Shown: positions 42,155 to 51,798, counted from the first letter of the stretch. The stretch is DNA of 64,000 bases from Treponema sp. UBA4307 (GCA_002394685.1 DGUP01000046.1:33759-97758); one strand, 5' to 3'. Numbers and translations are program-made. The notes: generated from the sequence alone by a model not told the origin.

Positions 42155-42193
42155 AAAATTAAATTAAGGATATTATATCCTTAGTTTAATTTT
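42155..42193 (+). terminator. Hairpin after smc
   Basis: AAAATTAAATTAAGGATA pairs with the complementary TATCCTTAGTTTAATTTT (one mismatch) around a TTA loop. The T-rich tail is only moderate, so this may be a partial terminator before the two envelope-protein genes. Confidence 0.7.
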
Positions 42194-42221
42194 ATCTGAA
42201 ATGGGGAGAAAACAGGACAAG

Positions 42222-42593
42222 ATGAACTTTTTTGAAAAGCTTAAGGAAAAATTCCAGTTTATCTTACAGAATACTAAGCTGCTGGTTTTAGTACTCAGCG
42301 GTTTAGGCCTGATTTTTATTCTCTGCATTGTTCTGGCTGCAGTTCAGTGTAATTCTGCCGGCAAAAGGAAGCAAATTTCAGTTGGAGAAGAAACCTTTGC
42401 TCCATCTGATGATTTTATATTTACGGGTGACAATACTCTTACTCAGGATTATTATTACTCTAGAGAAGTTAATGAAAAGTGGTCACAGGAAGATATAGAT
42501 GAATGGTTCACTCCAGTAAATCCAGATTCTGTAGAAAGCCTGTCAAAGAGCAACGACTTTTTAATTAATGATTTAATGGGAGCAGCTCCATGA
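42222..42593 (+). CDS. Single-pass membrane protein of unknown function
   Basis: A 123-residue protein with a lysine-rich N-terminus and one membrane helix (NTKLLVLVLSGLGLIFILCIVLAAVQC region). An acidic, Trp/Tyr-containing outer segment follows, ending in SNDFLINDLMGAAP. I choose the ATG at 42222 because ACAGGACAAG precedes it, while the in-frame ATG at 42201 has no ribosome site and lies against the smc hairpin. Its stop overlaps the start of the large lipoprotein gene (ATGA), so the two are likely partners in the envelope. Family not recognised. Confidence 0.8.
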   Translation: MNFFEKLKEKFQFILQNTKLLVLVLSGLGLIFILCIVLAAVQCNSAGKRKQISVGEETFAPSDDFIFTGDNTLTQDYYYSREVNEKWSQEDIDEWFTPVNPDSVESLSKSNDFLINDLMGAAP

Positions 42594-44467
42594 AAAAAAT
42601 TGTAATTAGTCTTAGTGCATCAGTTTTAATTTCTTTATTTGCAGTTTCCTGCACTTCACTTTCAGAAGTAAACTCATTCAACAAAAATTCTAATGATACA
42701 GATACTATTGTTGAAACAGAGGAAAATGGTTCTCAACAGACATCTCCTGATTCAAATGTAACAGATTCAGTTACAGAGTCATCTGAAGAAATTAGTTCTT
42801 TAATTCTTAATAAAGAGGATGCAGTTTATATTTCTCAGGAAAATGATTCAGTATTAGAAAGACAAAATGTGAGTCCATGGAATTCTAATGAAAAAACATC
42901 AGAAGGTTTTTCTGTAAAAAAAGTAAATGTAAATTCCCTGGATTTTATTACAGAAATTCCGGAAGTAATTGAAGAAACCGCATCAAAGTCAGATTCATTG
43001 CTTTCTGATTATTTATTTGATTCTGATTCAATCGACAGTAAGAAACTGGTGCAGCAGGAGACCAGAGAAGAAACAGTTTCAGACAACAAAGATGAAACCT
43101 TAAACCTTCTTGTTAAATCAAAGAAAAACAACGTTTCGACTTCAGAAACTGCTGAAGTACAGACTGATGAAAATTCACCATCTTCTCCAGTTGAAGCAGA
43201 GGAAGAAAAATCTTCAAAAGCCACAAAACCAGCTAAGAATTCAAAAAATCAATCTGCATCAGTTCAGCCATCAAGAAGTGTAACTATTAACAGAAACCAG
43301 TCCCTGGAAGTTGTTTACCCTGGTAACGGATGGATTTATCTGGGAGAAACAGGAGACACAAACTTAATCCGCTATGCCGGAAGAAAAATTGGCGAAACAG
43401 ATACTGTATTTAATTTAAGAAGCAGAGGTGCAGGGACCGCTATACTTCATTTTTATAAAAATGATTCCCTTACAGGTTCATTTATTGATGATTACCTGGA
43501 GGTTATAATTAACGATCAGTTATCAGACGGCTCAAAGGTTACTGCTCCTGATTATGCAGCTATCATTCCTGCAAGACCTTCAATTTATGCAAATCAGGAT
43601 AAACCTTCAAAAGAAGACCGTTTTGTAGAAATTGAAAATGAACAGGTTTCTCTTTCAAGTCTGATTCACAAAGATGATTCTGATGATAATTCTCAAGATC
43701 AGAAAACAGACTCATCAGAGGATACTGCTGCTTCACAAACTCAGGAAGAAACATCTTCTAATAAAAATAATGACGTAAACAATTCAGCAGCAGAAGGTAC
43801 ATCTTCAAATAATTCTTCAAATGCATCTACTGACAACTCAGATACAGCTTTGAATAATCAGGCAGATACAGGTAGTAGTTTAACAGGAACATCCGGCGGA
43901 AGCAGCAGCACAACTACTACAACAACAACGACTACAACTACAACAGAAACAACCAGCAGCACAAGCCCGGCAGAGACCTCCTTAACAGACGGCAGCCAGG
44001 CTCCGGCAGATGAATCTACCTTCTCTACAGCAATTCAGGATTCAACAGAGTCTGCTGAAGATAAAGAAATTCAGGAACTCCTTGCCAGTCAGGCAACTTC
44101 TGAACAGGCACCATTACAGGGATCTCTGGATTCAATTATTGGCTCAAGTTCCAGCATCATTGAAAATGAGACTGTTGATCAAAATGCAAATGATCTTCTG
44201 AAAAAAGCTCAGGCCGCTTATAATAAAAAAGAATATGACAAGGCCCTTTCGTATTTAAGGAATTTCTTTAACACATCTACGACCAGACTTGATGAAGGGC
44301 TCTATCTTCAGGGACAGTGCTATGAAGCAAATTCATCATTGAGGGACATCCAGGCAGCTCTTGATTCTTATGAAACTTTAGTTAAGAATTATCCGTCAAG
44401 CAGTAAATGGCAGGACGCAAATAATAGAATTATTTATATAAATCGTTTTTATTATAACAAACGCTAA
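42590..44467 (+). CDS. Large low-complexity lipoprotein with C-terminal TPR-like domain
   Basis: A 625-residue lipoprotein: signal peptide with lipobox FAVSC (Cys at about residue 21). A long Ser/Glu/Asp/Thr-rich disordered region follows, then a beta-rich domain near residues 225-310 (RSVTINRNQSLEVVYPGNGW, AGTAILHFYKNDSLTG), then another disordered stretch holding a run of 12 threonines. The final ~90 residues form TPR-like helices (AQAAYNKKEYDKALSYLRNF) like those of YbgF/BamD-type periplasmic proteins. Probably outer-membrane or periplasmic-face anchored by Lnt-dependent acylation. Overlaps the preceding membrane-protein gene by 4 bp. Function unknown. Confidence 0.86.
   Translation: MKKIVISLSASVLISLFAVSCTSLSEVNSFNKNSNDTDTIVETEENGSQQTSPDSNVTDSVTESSEEISSLILNKEDAVYISQENDSVLERQNVSPWNSNEKTSEGFSVKKVNVNSLDFITEIPEVIEETASKSDSLLSDYLFDSDSIDSKKLVQQETREETVSDNKDETLNLLVKSKKNNVSTSETAEVQTDENSPSSPVEAEEEKSSKATKPAKNSKNQSASVQPSRSVTINRNQSLEVVYPGNGWIYLGETGDTNLIRYAGRKIGETDTVFNLRSRGAGTAILHFYKNDSLTGSFIDDYLEVIINDQLSDGSKVTAPDYAAIIPARPSIYANQDKPSKEDRFVEIENEQVSLSSLIHKDDSDDNSQDQKTDSSEDTAASQTQEETSSNKNNDVNNSAAEGTSSNNSSNASTDNSDTALNNQADTGSSLTGTSGGSSSTTTTTTTTTTTTETTSSTSPAETSLTDGSQAPADESTFSTAIQDSTESAEDKEIQELLASQATSEQAPLQGSLDSIIGSSSSIIENETVDQNANDLLKKAQAAYNKKEYDKALSYLRNFFNTSTTRLDEGLYLQGQCYEANSSLRDIQAALDSYETLVKNYPSSSKWQDANNRIIYINRFYYNKR
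43910..43945 (+). repeat. Poly-threonine codon tract (12 ACN codons)
   Basis: Twelve consecutive Thr codons mixing ACA, ACT and ACG. The codon mix lowers slippage risk, and any length change by three stays in frame. Confidence 0.9.
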
Positions 44468-44507
44468 TAATTTTTAATATATTTAGATATATATATCGAG
44501 GAATGAA

Positions 44508-45827
44508 ATGTTAGACTACAAATTTATTAAGGACAACCTTCAGGCCGTTAAAGAAAACATCGTTAACAGAAATATGGTTGCCGATGCAGACAAGGTTGTT
44601 GAACTTTATGACAAGCGTACAGCTTTAACAACAGAACTTCAGGGACTTCAGCAGAAACGTAATGCAAATGCAGCAAGTATGAAGCAGAAGCTGGATCCTG
44701 AAACAAGAGCAAAGTATGTAGAAGAAGGTAAAGTTCTTAAAGATAAGATTTCTGAAGTTGAATCAAATCTTAATAAAATTGAAGCAGAACTTGATGAAGC
44801 TGCAAGACAGATTCCAAATATGTGCAATCCGGCTGTACCAGTTGGAAAAGTAGATACAGAAAATCTGGAAGTAAAGAAAGTTGGAACTCCCCGCAAGTTC
44901 GACTTTAAGCCAAAGGATCATGTTCAGCTTGGTGAATCACTTGACCTTATTGATTTTGACCGTGGTACAAAAGTATCAGGTCCTAAGTTTTACTATCTTA
45001 AAAATGAAGCTGTATTCCTTGAAGAAGCTTTAATCATGTATGCTCTTAATACATTAAGAAAGCATGGCTTTACTACATTCATTACACCTGATGTTGCTAA
45101 AGAAGAGGTTCTTAAAGGAATTGGATTTAATCCACGTGGAAATGAAAGTAACGTTTATGCTATTGAAGAAGAAGGAACATGTCTTGTTGCAACAGCAGAA
45201 ATCACTCTGGGTGGATTCCATTCAGGAGAAATTCTTGACAAGAATGCACTTCCTCTCTTCTACTGCGGACTTTCACATTGTTTCCGCCGTGAAGCAGGTG
45301 CAGCAGGTCATTTCTCAAAAGGTCTTTATCGTGTACACCAGTTTGATAAGGTTGAAATGTTTGTTTACTGTCTCCCTGAGCAGAGTGATGAACTTCACGA
45401 AAAGCTTCGTCTTATTGAAGAAGAAATTTTCGAAGGTCTTGGCCTTCCATTCCGCGTAGTTGATACTTGTACAGGAGATCTGGGTGCTCCAGCATACAGA
45501 AAGTGGGATCTTGAAGCCTGGATGCCAGGTCGTGCTGATGAAAATCATCCTGATGGAGACTATGGTGAAGTTACATCAACTTCAAACTGTACAGATTACC
45601 AGGCACGCCGCCTGAATGTTAAATATCACGATGATGACGGAAAAAATAAGTACGTTCACATGCTCAACGGTACAGCAATTGCTGTTGGTAGAGCTATGCT
45701 TGCAATTTTTGAAAATTATCAGAATGCAGACGGAAGCATTACAGTTCCTCCTGTACTTGTTCCTTACTGTGGATTTGATAAAATTGGTCCTCGTGAAAAG
45801 AAAAGCGTAGTTTACAAGTCAAAATAA
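44508..45827 (+). CDS. serS: Seryl-tRNA synthetase
   Basis: A 439-residue class II aminoacyl-tRNA synthetase. The N-terminal tRNA-binding coiled coil covers about residues 25-105 (TTELQGLQQKRNANAASMKQ). Class II motif 2 is SHCFRREAGAAG and motif 3 MLNGTAIAVGRAMLAIFEN. TAEITLGGFHSGEIL is the serine-binding segment (TxE). It charges tRNA-Ser in the cytoplasm. GAGGAA lies 5 nt before the ATG. It follows the lipoprotein gene by 40 bp and ends at a strong terminator. All catalytic motifs intact. Confidence 0.97.
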   Translation: MLDYKFIKDNLQAVKENIVNRNMVADADKVVELYDKRTALTTELQGLQQKRNANAASMKQKLDPETRAKYVEEGKVLKDKISEVESNLNKIEAELDEAARQIPNMCNPAVPVGKVDTENLEVKKVGTPRKFDFKPKDHVQLGESLDLIDFDRGTKVSGPKFYYLKNEAVFLEEALIMYALNTLRKHGFTTFITPDVAKEEVLKGIGFNPRGNESNVYAIEEEGTCLVATAEITLGGFHSGEILDKNALPLFYCGLSHCFRREAGAAGHFSKGLYRVHQFDKVEMFVYCLPEQSDELHEKLRLIEEEIFEGLGLPFRVVDTCTGDLGAPAYRKWDLEAWMPGRADENHPDGDYGEVTSTSNCTDYQARRLNVKYHDDDGKNKYVHMLNGTAIAVGRAMLAIFENYQNADGSITVPPVLVPYCGFDKIGPREKKSVVYKSK

Positions 45828-45836
45828 TATAAATGA

Positions 45837-45875
45837 TTCCCCTGTTTCTTTTGATTCAGGGGAAATTTCTTTTTT
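45837..45875 (+). terminator. Terminator after serS
   Basis: TTCCCCTG pairs with CAGGGGAA around a 12-nt loop, followed by a T-rich run. Confidence 0.88.
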
Positions 45876-45897
45876 AACTGATATTACGAGTTACAAA

Positions 45898-47022
45898 TTG
45901 GAAGAAAAAAACGATTATTCAAAACAAATTTTTGCAGTATTAGTTTTCTTTGCTGTAATTTTATTTTTTACAATCCTGAAATTCACATATTCTGTTACAA
46001 TGCCGATTTTTGTTGCAGGATTAATATCTCTTCTCTTCTACCCTATTTTAATAAAACTACATAAGATACATATTCCCTGGACTTTTTCGATTATTTTAAT
46101 TCTGCTTATAACAATTATTGTTTGTGCTGTAATTGGAAGGCTCCTTGGCAGCAGTGTAGAAGCGATTCTTGCATCATATCAAAAATATGAAAATCGTTTT
46201 AAATCCATTTATCTTTTCATCGTAGAAAAACTTCATATGGACTATGATGAAAATGATTCTCTTTTAAATAATCTTTGGAATTCTGAAAAAATCAGGAACT
46301 GGATTCAAACTCAGGCACTTTCTTTAAGTTCAAATCTGTTAAATACTACTAAAACTCTTTTAATGATCCTCCTCCTTCTGCTTTTTTTACTGCTGGAAAT
46401 AAGATCAATTAAATTAAAATCCAGGGCTGCTTTTTCTGAACGGCCACTTGGGAAAAAATTTCCTCATATAGTTGGAAATATTATTAATGATGTAACCCGA
46501 TATGTCTCAATAAAATTTCTTGCATCACTTGCAACAGGAATTCTTGTATATTTATCGGTAGTCATTATCCATATGGATTTTCCGATCGTCTGGGGTTTCT
46601 TAGCTTTTGTTCTTAATTTTATACCAACATTTGGATCTATAATTTCCTGGGCTGCAACAACTTTATTCTCTTTAATTCAATACTTTCCTGACTGGGGTTA
46701 CATGGTTTATGTTGCTGTAATTGTACTGGCAATAAATCAAATAATTGGAAGTTTCCTGGAGCCAAGAATTGAAGGTAAGGGTCTTGGCATTTCTCCATTT
46801 GTTATCCTTGTCAGCCTTTCCATCTGGGGCTATATATGGGGATTTGTAGGTATGATTGTAGCTGTGCCTTTTACTGTAATTATGAAAATTATTTTTGAAA
46901 ATACAGAACTTCTTCAGCCTATTGCAGTCATTATGGGAAATGAAAGAGCGCTAAAAATTTCAAAAAGACCTTTCTTCAGGAAAAAGAATAAAAAGGATTC
47001 CGTTGAAGAACAGAAACCTTGA
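45898..47022 (+). CDS. AI-2E/PerM-family membrane transporter
   Basis: A 374-residue protein with about seven to eight membrane helices: two at the N-terminus, a soluble helical segment (residues 80-145), then a C-terminal bundle. The family signature is seen in NIINDVTRYVSIKFLASLATG, WGFLAFVLNFIPTFGSIIS and GSFLEPRIEGKGLGISPFVILVSLSIWGYIWGF read in parts. Members have been proposed as AI-2 exporters or Na+/H+ antiporters, so the substrate is uncertain. The start is tentatively TTG at 45898, 23 bp after the serS terminator and without a clear ribosome site. Confidence 0.85.
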   Translation: MEEKNDYSKQIFAVLVFFAVILFFTILKFTYSVTMPIFVAGLISLLFYPILIKLHKIHIPWTFSIILILLITIIVCAVIGRLLGSSVEAILASYQKYENRFKSIYLFIVEKLHMDYDENDSLLNNLWNSEKIRNWIQTQALSLSSNLLNTTKTLLMILLLLLFLLLEIRSIKLKSRAAFSERPLGKKFPHIVGNIINDVTRYVSIKFLASLATGILVYLSVVIIHMDFPIVWGFLAFVLNFIPTFGSIISWAATTLFSLIQYFPDWGYMVYVAVIVLAINQIIGSFLEPRIEGKGLGISPFVILVSLSIWGYIWGFVGMIVAVPFTVIMKIIFENTELLQPIAVIMGNERALKISKRPFFRKKNKKDSVEEQKP

Positions 47023-47030
47023 AAAGTTTT

Positions 47031-47993
47031 TTAGAATTTATTTTTTTCTTTAAGAAAACGTTTATCCTCATTTTCAACTCGATTGTATTTACAAATATAG
47101 CATACAGATGAGTTAGTATCGCTGTTGTATATATTCTCAACTGTAAAAGAAAGTCTTATCTTTCTCTTTAATCTGGTATTTGGAACCAGCACAAAAGAAA
47201 ATTCAAAATCATAATCATTTTCAAGTTCAATGGAATTATTATTTGAACGGGATGCTAAAACAAGTCTTTCATCATCAAAATAAATAATATTCAGATTTTG
47301 ATTTTTTTCCATGTCATTTAATACTTCCAGGTTTACTGGCTGACTTAAATATTTTGCCACAGGTATAAGATGACGGCCCTTTCCAATTGGGGAAGATAAA
47401 CCTGACTTAGCTTCATTTACAAATTTTTCAAGGTACGCTTTTGATGACTGCTGCAGATTAACTGGTATGTCAGCAAAGGTCATTTCACTTAAAAGACTGA
47501 AGCCGTCCAGAGGATAACAGTATAGATTTATTAATTGATCATTATGAACTTTATATGAAATTATTCCTTCAATGTCAAAATTATTCTTTGAAGAATATTC
47601 TTTTGCCCTTTTCAGAATCTCAGGAATTACCAGGGCATATCCTCCAGAATAACTTTTAATTTCAGATATAAAATAAATCGGAAGGCGGTTGAAATAAAAC
47701 TGTACCCGGACTTTTTTTCCAAAAAAAGGTGAAATCTGTCTTTCAGAATTCTTAATAAGGATTATTCCCTGTTTAATAATTTCCATCTGCTCAGGATTAA
47801 GTACTAAAGGAAAAACATCTGAAGCAGAAACCTTTTTATCATCAGAAATTTCAGCCTTATTTTTCTTCAACTGGGTTTCAGTGGCAGAAACTTTTTTTTC
47901 GTAATTGATTGTAACAGGAGTTTTTTTATCCATCAGAAACTTGAGAACCAGTTCTCTTTCAAGTTTGCTTAATTCCTTTTCTTCATTAGACAT
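47031..47993 (-). CDS. Cytoplasmic protein of unknown function
   Basis: A 320-residue soluble protein with an N-terminal charged helix (EEKELSKLERELVLKFL), a Lys-rich linker, a beta-rich middle (KKVRVQFYFNRLPIYFISEI) and a beta-rich C-terminal part ending CYICKYNRVENEDKRFL. The two-barrel layout loosely recalls YcgR-N/PilZ-like proteins, but the RxxxR and DxSxxG c-di-GMP motifs are missing, so I do not assign it. It is in leftward tandem with the lipoprotein gene 36 bp upstream and convergent with the AI-2E transporter. Confidence 0.78.
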   Translation of the reverse strand: MSNEEKELSKLERELVLKFLMDKKTPVTINYEKKVSATETQLKKNKAEISDDKKVSASDVFPLVLNPEQMEIIKQGIILIKNSERQISPFFGKKVRVQFYFNRLPIYFISEIKSYSGGYALVIPEILKRAKEYSSKNNFDIEGIISYKVHNDQLINLYCYPLDGFSLLSEMTFADIPVNLQQSSKAYLEKFVNEAKSGLSSPIGKGRHLIPVAKYLSQPVNLEVLNDMEKNQNLNIIYFDDERLVLASRSNNNSIELENDYDFEFSFVLVPNTRLKRKIRLSFTVENIYNSDTNSSVCYICKYNRVENEDKRFLKEKNKF

Positions 47994-48029
47994 GTAAACC
48001 TCCCGTTTTATAACGTATTTATATGTTTT

Positions 48030-48731
48030 TTACATAGAATCGTTTTCATTTTCTGAATCAGTGTTATCTTCAGACACTTTTTCTTTTTCCATGAAAGTTA
48101 TTTGTGAAATTTTGCAAACATTATCTTCAATTTTCAGATAAAGAAGTATATCAAGACTTTTGCTTCCATACTGTCCTTCAATGTATGTGTCCTTATAAAA
48201 AAATCTTACAGGACATTCAAAAATATTTTCATTTGCAAAGGGGCTTCCTAAAAGATAATCAGCAAAAGCAGTTTTTTGTCCTTCATTAAGCTTTTCAAGA
48301 TTATATTTAAAGATTTTCAATTCATAAAGTTTGCCATCTGAAAAATAAGTTTCAAGAGGTTTATTATTTATAAAATCAGAAGCAAAATTTTTTACAAAGG
48401 CTAGAGTATTTTTTGTATAATTAGAAAGATCCAGATTTGAAAAAGAAAATACTTCCGGAAAAACAGGATCCTTTTTATATTCAGGAGCTATGACATTTAT
48501 TGAAGAAACATTTTTTGCTGCACTTTTGGCCAGACCACTGAAATCAGGAATTTTATCCGTTATAATTTGACCATCAATTTCATTAGACCACTTGAATTTT
48601 CTTTCAATTTTATCTGCTGAATATTTAAGTGTGGAAAGCTCTTTTTCTTCAAAAGACAACTTATTATCACAACTACAGATAAATATAAAAAATATGAATA
48701 ATCCAGGCAGCAGTTTTTTATTTTTATGCAT
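48030..48731 (-). CDS. Putative lipoprotein
   Basis: A 233-residue protein with a lipoprotein signal: MHKNKKLLPGLFIFFIFICSC, lipobox FICSC, Cys near residue 21. The mature part is a mixed alpha/beta domain with no recognised family, and it ends in an acidic SEDNTDSENENDSM tail. Presumably membrane-anchored after Lgt/Lsp/Lnt processing. Upstream partner of the unknown soluble gene at 47031. Divergent from the aconitase gene, with about 147 bp of AT-rich promoter sequence between. Confidence 0.82.
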   Translation of the reverse strand: MHKNKKLLPGLFIFFIFICSCDNKLSFEEKELSTLKYSADKIERKFKWSNEIDGQIITDKIPDFSGLAKSAAKNVSSINVIAPEYKKDPVFPEVFSFSNLDLSNYTKNTLAFVKNFASDFINNKPLETYFSDGKLYELKIFKYNLEKLNEGQKTAFADYLLGSPFANENIFECPVRFFYKDTYIEGQYGSKSLDILLYLKIEDNVCKISQITFMEKEKVSEDNTDSENENDSM

Positions 48732-48878
48732 AGTTAAATTATAACAAAACCAGTCCTTTAAGTCTAATATTTATTTATTTCTGTATATTTATGCAGATTT
48801 TTTCTTGTAAAAATGTATTTTTATCGGTATTATTACATTCAGCTGTATATTACAAATTTAAATTTAAGGAGAATATTC

Positions 48879-50906
48879 ATGGCTCTTACATTAGCTGAAA
48901 AGATTATCCAGAAACACATTGTTCCAGGTTCGATGGACTTTACTCCAGGTCAGCCTATTGAGCGTGGTGTTGATATTGCAATTATAATTGATCAGACCTT
49001 AACTCAGGATGCAACGGGTACAATGGCTTATCTGCAGTTTGAAACAATCGGGGTTCCTCGGGTTAAAACTGAGGTGTCCGTTTCCTACGTAGATCACAAC
49101 ACTCTTCAGACAGATTTTAAGAATCATGATGACCATAGATATCTGCAGTCCATTGCAGCTAAGTACGGTTTATATTTTTCTCGTCCTGGAAACGGTGTTT
49201 GCCATCAGGTACATATTGAACACTTTGGAAAACCAGGAAAAACTCTTTTAGGTTCAGACAGTCATACACCAACAGGCGGTGGAATTGGAATGATTGCAAT
49301 TGGAGCAGGTGGAATTGATGTTGCCGTTGCCATGGGTGGTGGTGCCTTCCATACTCCAATGCCAAAAATCTTTGGTGTAAAACTTACAGGTAAACTTAAA
49401 AAATCAATTGGGGCAAAGGATATTATTCTTGAAGTTCTCAGACGTGAAAGTGTAAAAGGCGGTGTAGGTGCCATATATGAATACTTTGGACCAGGAGTTG
49501 AATCTCTTACAGTACCACAGCGTGCAACAGTTACAAACATGGGAGCTGAATTAGGAGCAACCTGTTCTATCTTCCCTTCAGACAACACTACAAAAAAATT
49601 CCTTGAAAGCATGGGTCGTCCTCAGGACTGGACTGAAGAAAAAGCTGATGAAGGAGCAGTTTACGACAAGATTATTGAAATAAATCTTGATGAACTTGGA
49701 GCTCTTGCAGCATGCCCTCATTCTCCAGATGCCGTTAAGCCTATTTCTGAATTAAAGGATATTAAGGTTACACAGGTAGCAATTGGAAGCTGTACAAACT
49801 CTTCTCTTGATGATCTGGCCGCTGTTGCAGCAATTGTAAAGGGAAAACATATTGCTCCGGGAGTAGAAGCAGGAATCGCACCTGGAAGCCGTACAACTCT
49901 TATGATGGCAGAAAAAGCCGGAATTCTCGGAGACTTAATCCGTGCAGGTTTCCGTATTCTGGAAAGTGCCTGTGGTCCTTGTATCGGTATGGGTTTTGCT
50001 CCAAATTCAGAAGGAGTAACTTTACGCACCTTTAACCGCAATTTTAAGGGACGTTCTGGTACAGCAGACGCAAGTGTATATCTTGTAAGCCCAGAAACAG
50101 CTGCAGCATCTGCAATTACAGGCTTTATTACAGATCCTTCAACACTCACTTATGAAGATAATACTTATACATCTTCCGGAAGAGTTTCCCTGCTTGAAGG
50201 AAAGGATCCTCGTCTTTCTTCTAAAGATGTTCTTGAAAATGCTCAGGATGAAGGAATGCTCATTCCACCATATTCACCAGAGGAAGCTGCAAAGGTTGAA
50301 ATTCTCCGTGGACCTAACATTAAGCCTTGTCCACCATGCAAGCCATGTGAAGACAATCTTAAGCTGCCGGTTCTTCTTAAGGCAGGAAGCAATGTATCAA
50401 CTGATGATATTATGCCTGCCGGAACAAAAGTTCTTCCTTTTAGAAGCAATATTCCTGAAATTTCCAAATTTACATATGAAAGACTTGATCCTGATTTCTA
50501 CAAAAAGGCAGAAGCCATTAACTTCTCCGGCTGTTTTGTAGTTGGTAATGAAAACTTTGGTCAGGGCTCTTCAAGAGAACATGCTGCTCTTGGACCTATG
50601 TACCTTGGAGTAAGAGCTATTATTACAAAAAGCTTTGCCCGCATACACAAGGCAAACCTTATAAATTACGGTATTATTCCAATAACTTTTAAGAATCCTG
50701 ATGATTATGATAAAATTTCAGCAGGTGATACCCTCGAAATCAATAATATCTTCGAGAGTCTTAAAACAGGTTCTTCTTTCAATATTACCCTTCACTCTTC
50801 AAGCGGAGACGTAAAAATTGAAGGTGTAAACGATCTTGCAGAACGGTCAAGAAAAATTCTTCTTGCAGGCGGTCTTGCAAAATATACTAAAGACGGCGGT
50901 CAATAA
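48879..50906 (+). CDS. Aconitate hydratase-family dehydratase
   Basis: A 675-residue aconitase-superfamily protein in one chain. The large domains hold GSDSHTPTGGGIGMIAIGAGG, the iron-sulfur cysteines in GSCTNSS and ACGPCIGMG, and a C-terminal swivel domain with NFGQGSSREHAALGPMYLG. The start is ATG at 48879 (MALTLAEKIIQKH), preceded by TTAAGGAGAATATTC. It interconverts citrate and isocitrate, or possibly a related 3-carboxy substrate; the compact size matches the bacterial 'putative aconitase' subgroup rather than the ~900-residue AcnA. No isocitrate dehydrogenase or citrate synthase is adjacent. A Cys cluster CPPCKPC before the swivel domain is unusual. Confidence 0.9.
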   Translation: MALTLAEKIIQKHIVPGSMDFTPGQPIERGVDIAIIIDQTLTQDATGTMAYLQFETIGVPRVKTEVSVSYVDHNTLQTDFKNHDDHRYLQSIAAKYGLYFSRPGNGVCHQVHIEHFGKPGKTLLGSDSHTPTGGGIGMIAIGAGGIDVAVAMGGGAFHTPMPKIFGVKLTGKLKKSIGAKDIILEVLRRESVKGGVGAIYEYFGPGVESLTVPQRATVTNMGAELGATCSIFPSDNTTKKFLESMGRPQDWTEEKADEGAVYDKIIEINLDELGALAACPHSPDAVKPISELKDIKVTQVAIGSCTNSSLDDLAAVAAIVKGKHIAPGVEAGIAPGSRTTLMMAEKAGILGDLIRAGFRILESACGPCIGMGFAPNSEGVTLRTFNRNFKGRSGTADASVYLVSPETAAASAITGFITDPSTLTYEDNTYTSSGRVSLLEGKDPRLSSKDVLENAQDEGMLIPPYSPEEAAKVEILRGPNIKPCPPCKPCEDNLKLPVLLKAGSNVSTDDIMPAGTKVLPFRSNIPEISKFTYERLDPDFYKKAEAINFSGCFVVGNENFGQGSSREHAALGPMYLGVRAIITKSFARIHKANLINYGIIPITFKNPDDYDKISAGDTLEINNIFESLKTGSSFNITLHSSSGDVKIEGVNDLAERSRKILLAGGLAKYTKDGGQ

Positions 50907-50919
50907 TTAACTTAATCAT

Positions 50920-50953
50920 GCCTTATAGTTTTCGGACTATAGGGCATTTTTTT
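50920..50953 (+). terminator. Terminator after the aconitase gene
   Basis: GCCTTATAG pairs with CTATAGGGC (one T-G pair), loop TTTTCGGA, followed by T7. Confidence 0.85.
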
Positions 50954-51050
50954 ATTATATTTTAATAAAAGTCAGTATTTGTTTTTAATTTGCATTATAG
51001 ATAATTAGAGATTATAATTAATTATATAATTTTGTGAGAGGATTATAAAA

Positions 51051-51776
51051 ATGATTAACATCCATAACATAATGGAAGAACAGGTTATTGACAGGGTTAA
51101 CAAGATCTATGATCAGGTTATGTCAAAACAAACCACATGGCTTTCATGTGACTGCGAAAACTGCAGACTGGATACGGTTAGTTACGTATTAAATCGTATT
51201 CCACCGCGATATGTTGTCAGTGGGCGTGGTGTTACTCATTCAAACAGTACAATTCTTAAGAATTCCCAGATTAATGCTGATATAGACAAGCTTGCCATAG
51301 AGGGAATGCGTCTTGTAAGTTCCTCAAAAAGACCTTATCACAAGGATGGAAGAAAACATCCTACTGAAATACCTAAATCAAAAGCCCTTGTATTTAATTT
51401 TCCAAACTTCATAGGTAATGTTTACGATGGTTCTACTTTTGAACCTCTTACAGATGCACAGATTGAGCTTAAATTAAATAATAAGCTTGCAGAGATGATG
51501 GATGTTACCTGGCCAAATCCATGTAAAACTTTTAAGGCTACTAACGGCGGTTTTACTTTCTGGGTTGCTCCGGAAAAGACAGACAGAGAAGGTTTAACAA
51601 AAGATTTTAACTTTACTATAAATGTAAGCTGTCAGGGCTATGTACCTGCTACAATTGCCTTTACTGTAACTCTTACAAGCGAAACCCAGGACAGAAGGGA
51701 GGTAAATGCCTCTTATTCAAGAAAGATTAATGACATCTTCCTTTTTAGAGAAGACATAGAAAATGAAATGGAATAA
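51051..51776 (+). CDS. ComFB-domain protein with C-terminal beta-rich domain
   Basis: A 241-residue protein. Residues 1-60 match the ComFB pattern: MEEQVIDRVNKIYDQV, the cysteine group CDCENC (C33, C35, C38), then LDTVSYVLNRIPPRYVVSGRG. ComFB proteins are named from a Bacillus competence operon, and some members have been reported as cyclic-dinucleotide receptors. The remaining ~140 residues are beta-rich (GNVYDGSTFEPLTDAQIELKL, FTINVSCQGYVPATIAFTV) and look like a carboxypeptidase-regulatory or Cna-B-like sandwich, an unusual partner. GAGAGGAT precedes the ATG. Single gene between two terminators. Confidence 0.85.
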   Translation: MINIHNIMEEQVIDRVNKIYDQVMSKQTTWLSCDCENCRLDTVSYVLNRIPPRYVVSGRGVTHSNSTILKNSQINADIDKLAIEGMRLVSSSKRPYHKDGRKHPTEIPKSKALVFNFPNFIGNVYDGSTFEPLTDAQIELKLNNKLAEMMDVTWPNPCKTFKATNGGFTFWVAPEKTDREGLTKDFNFTINVSCQGYVPATIAFTVTLTSETQDRREVNASYSRKINDIFLFREDIENEME

Positions 51777-51798
51777 TCCATAATATTAAATATTCAGA

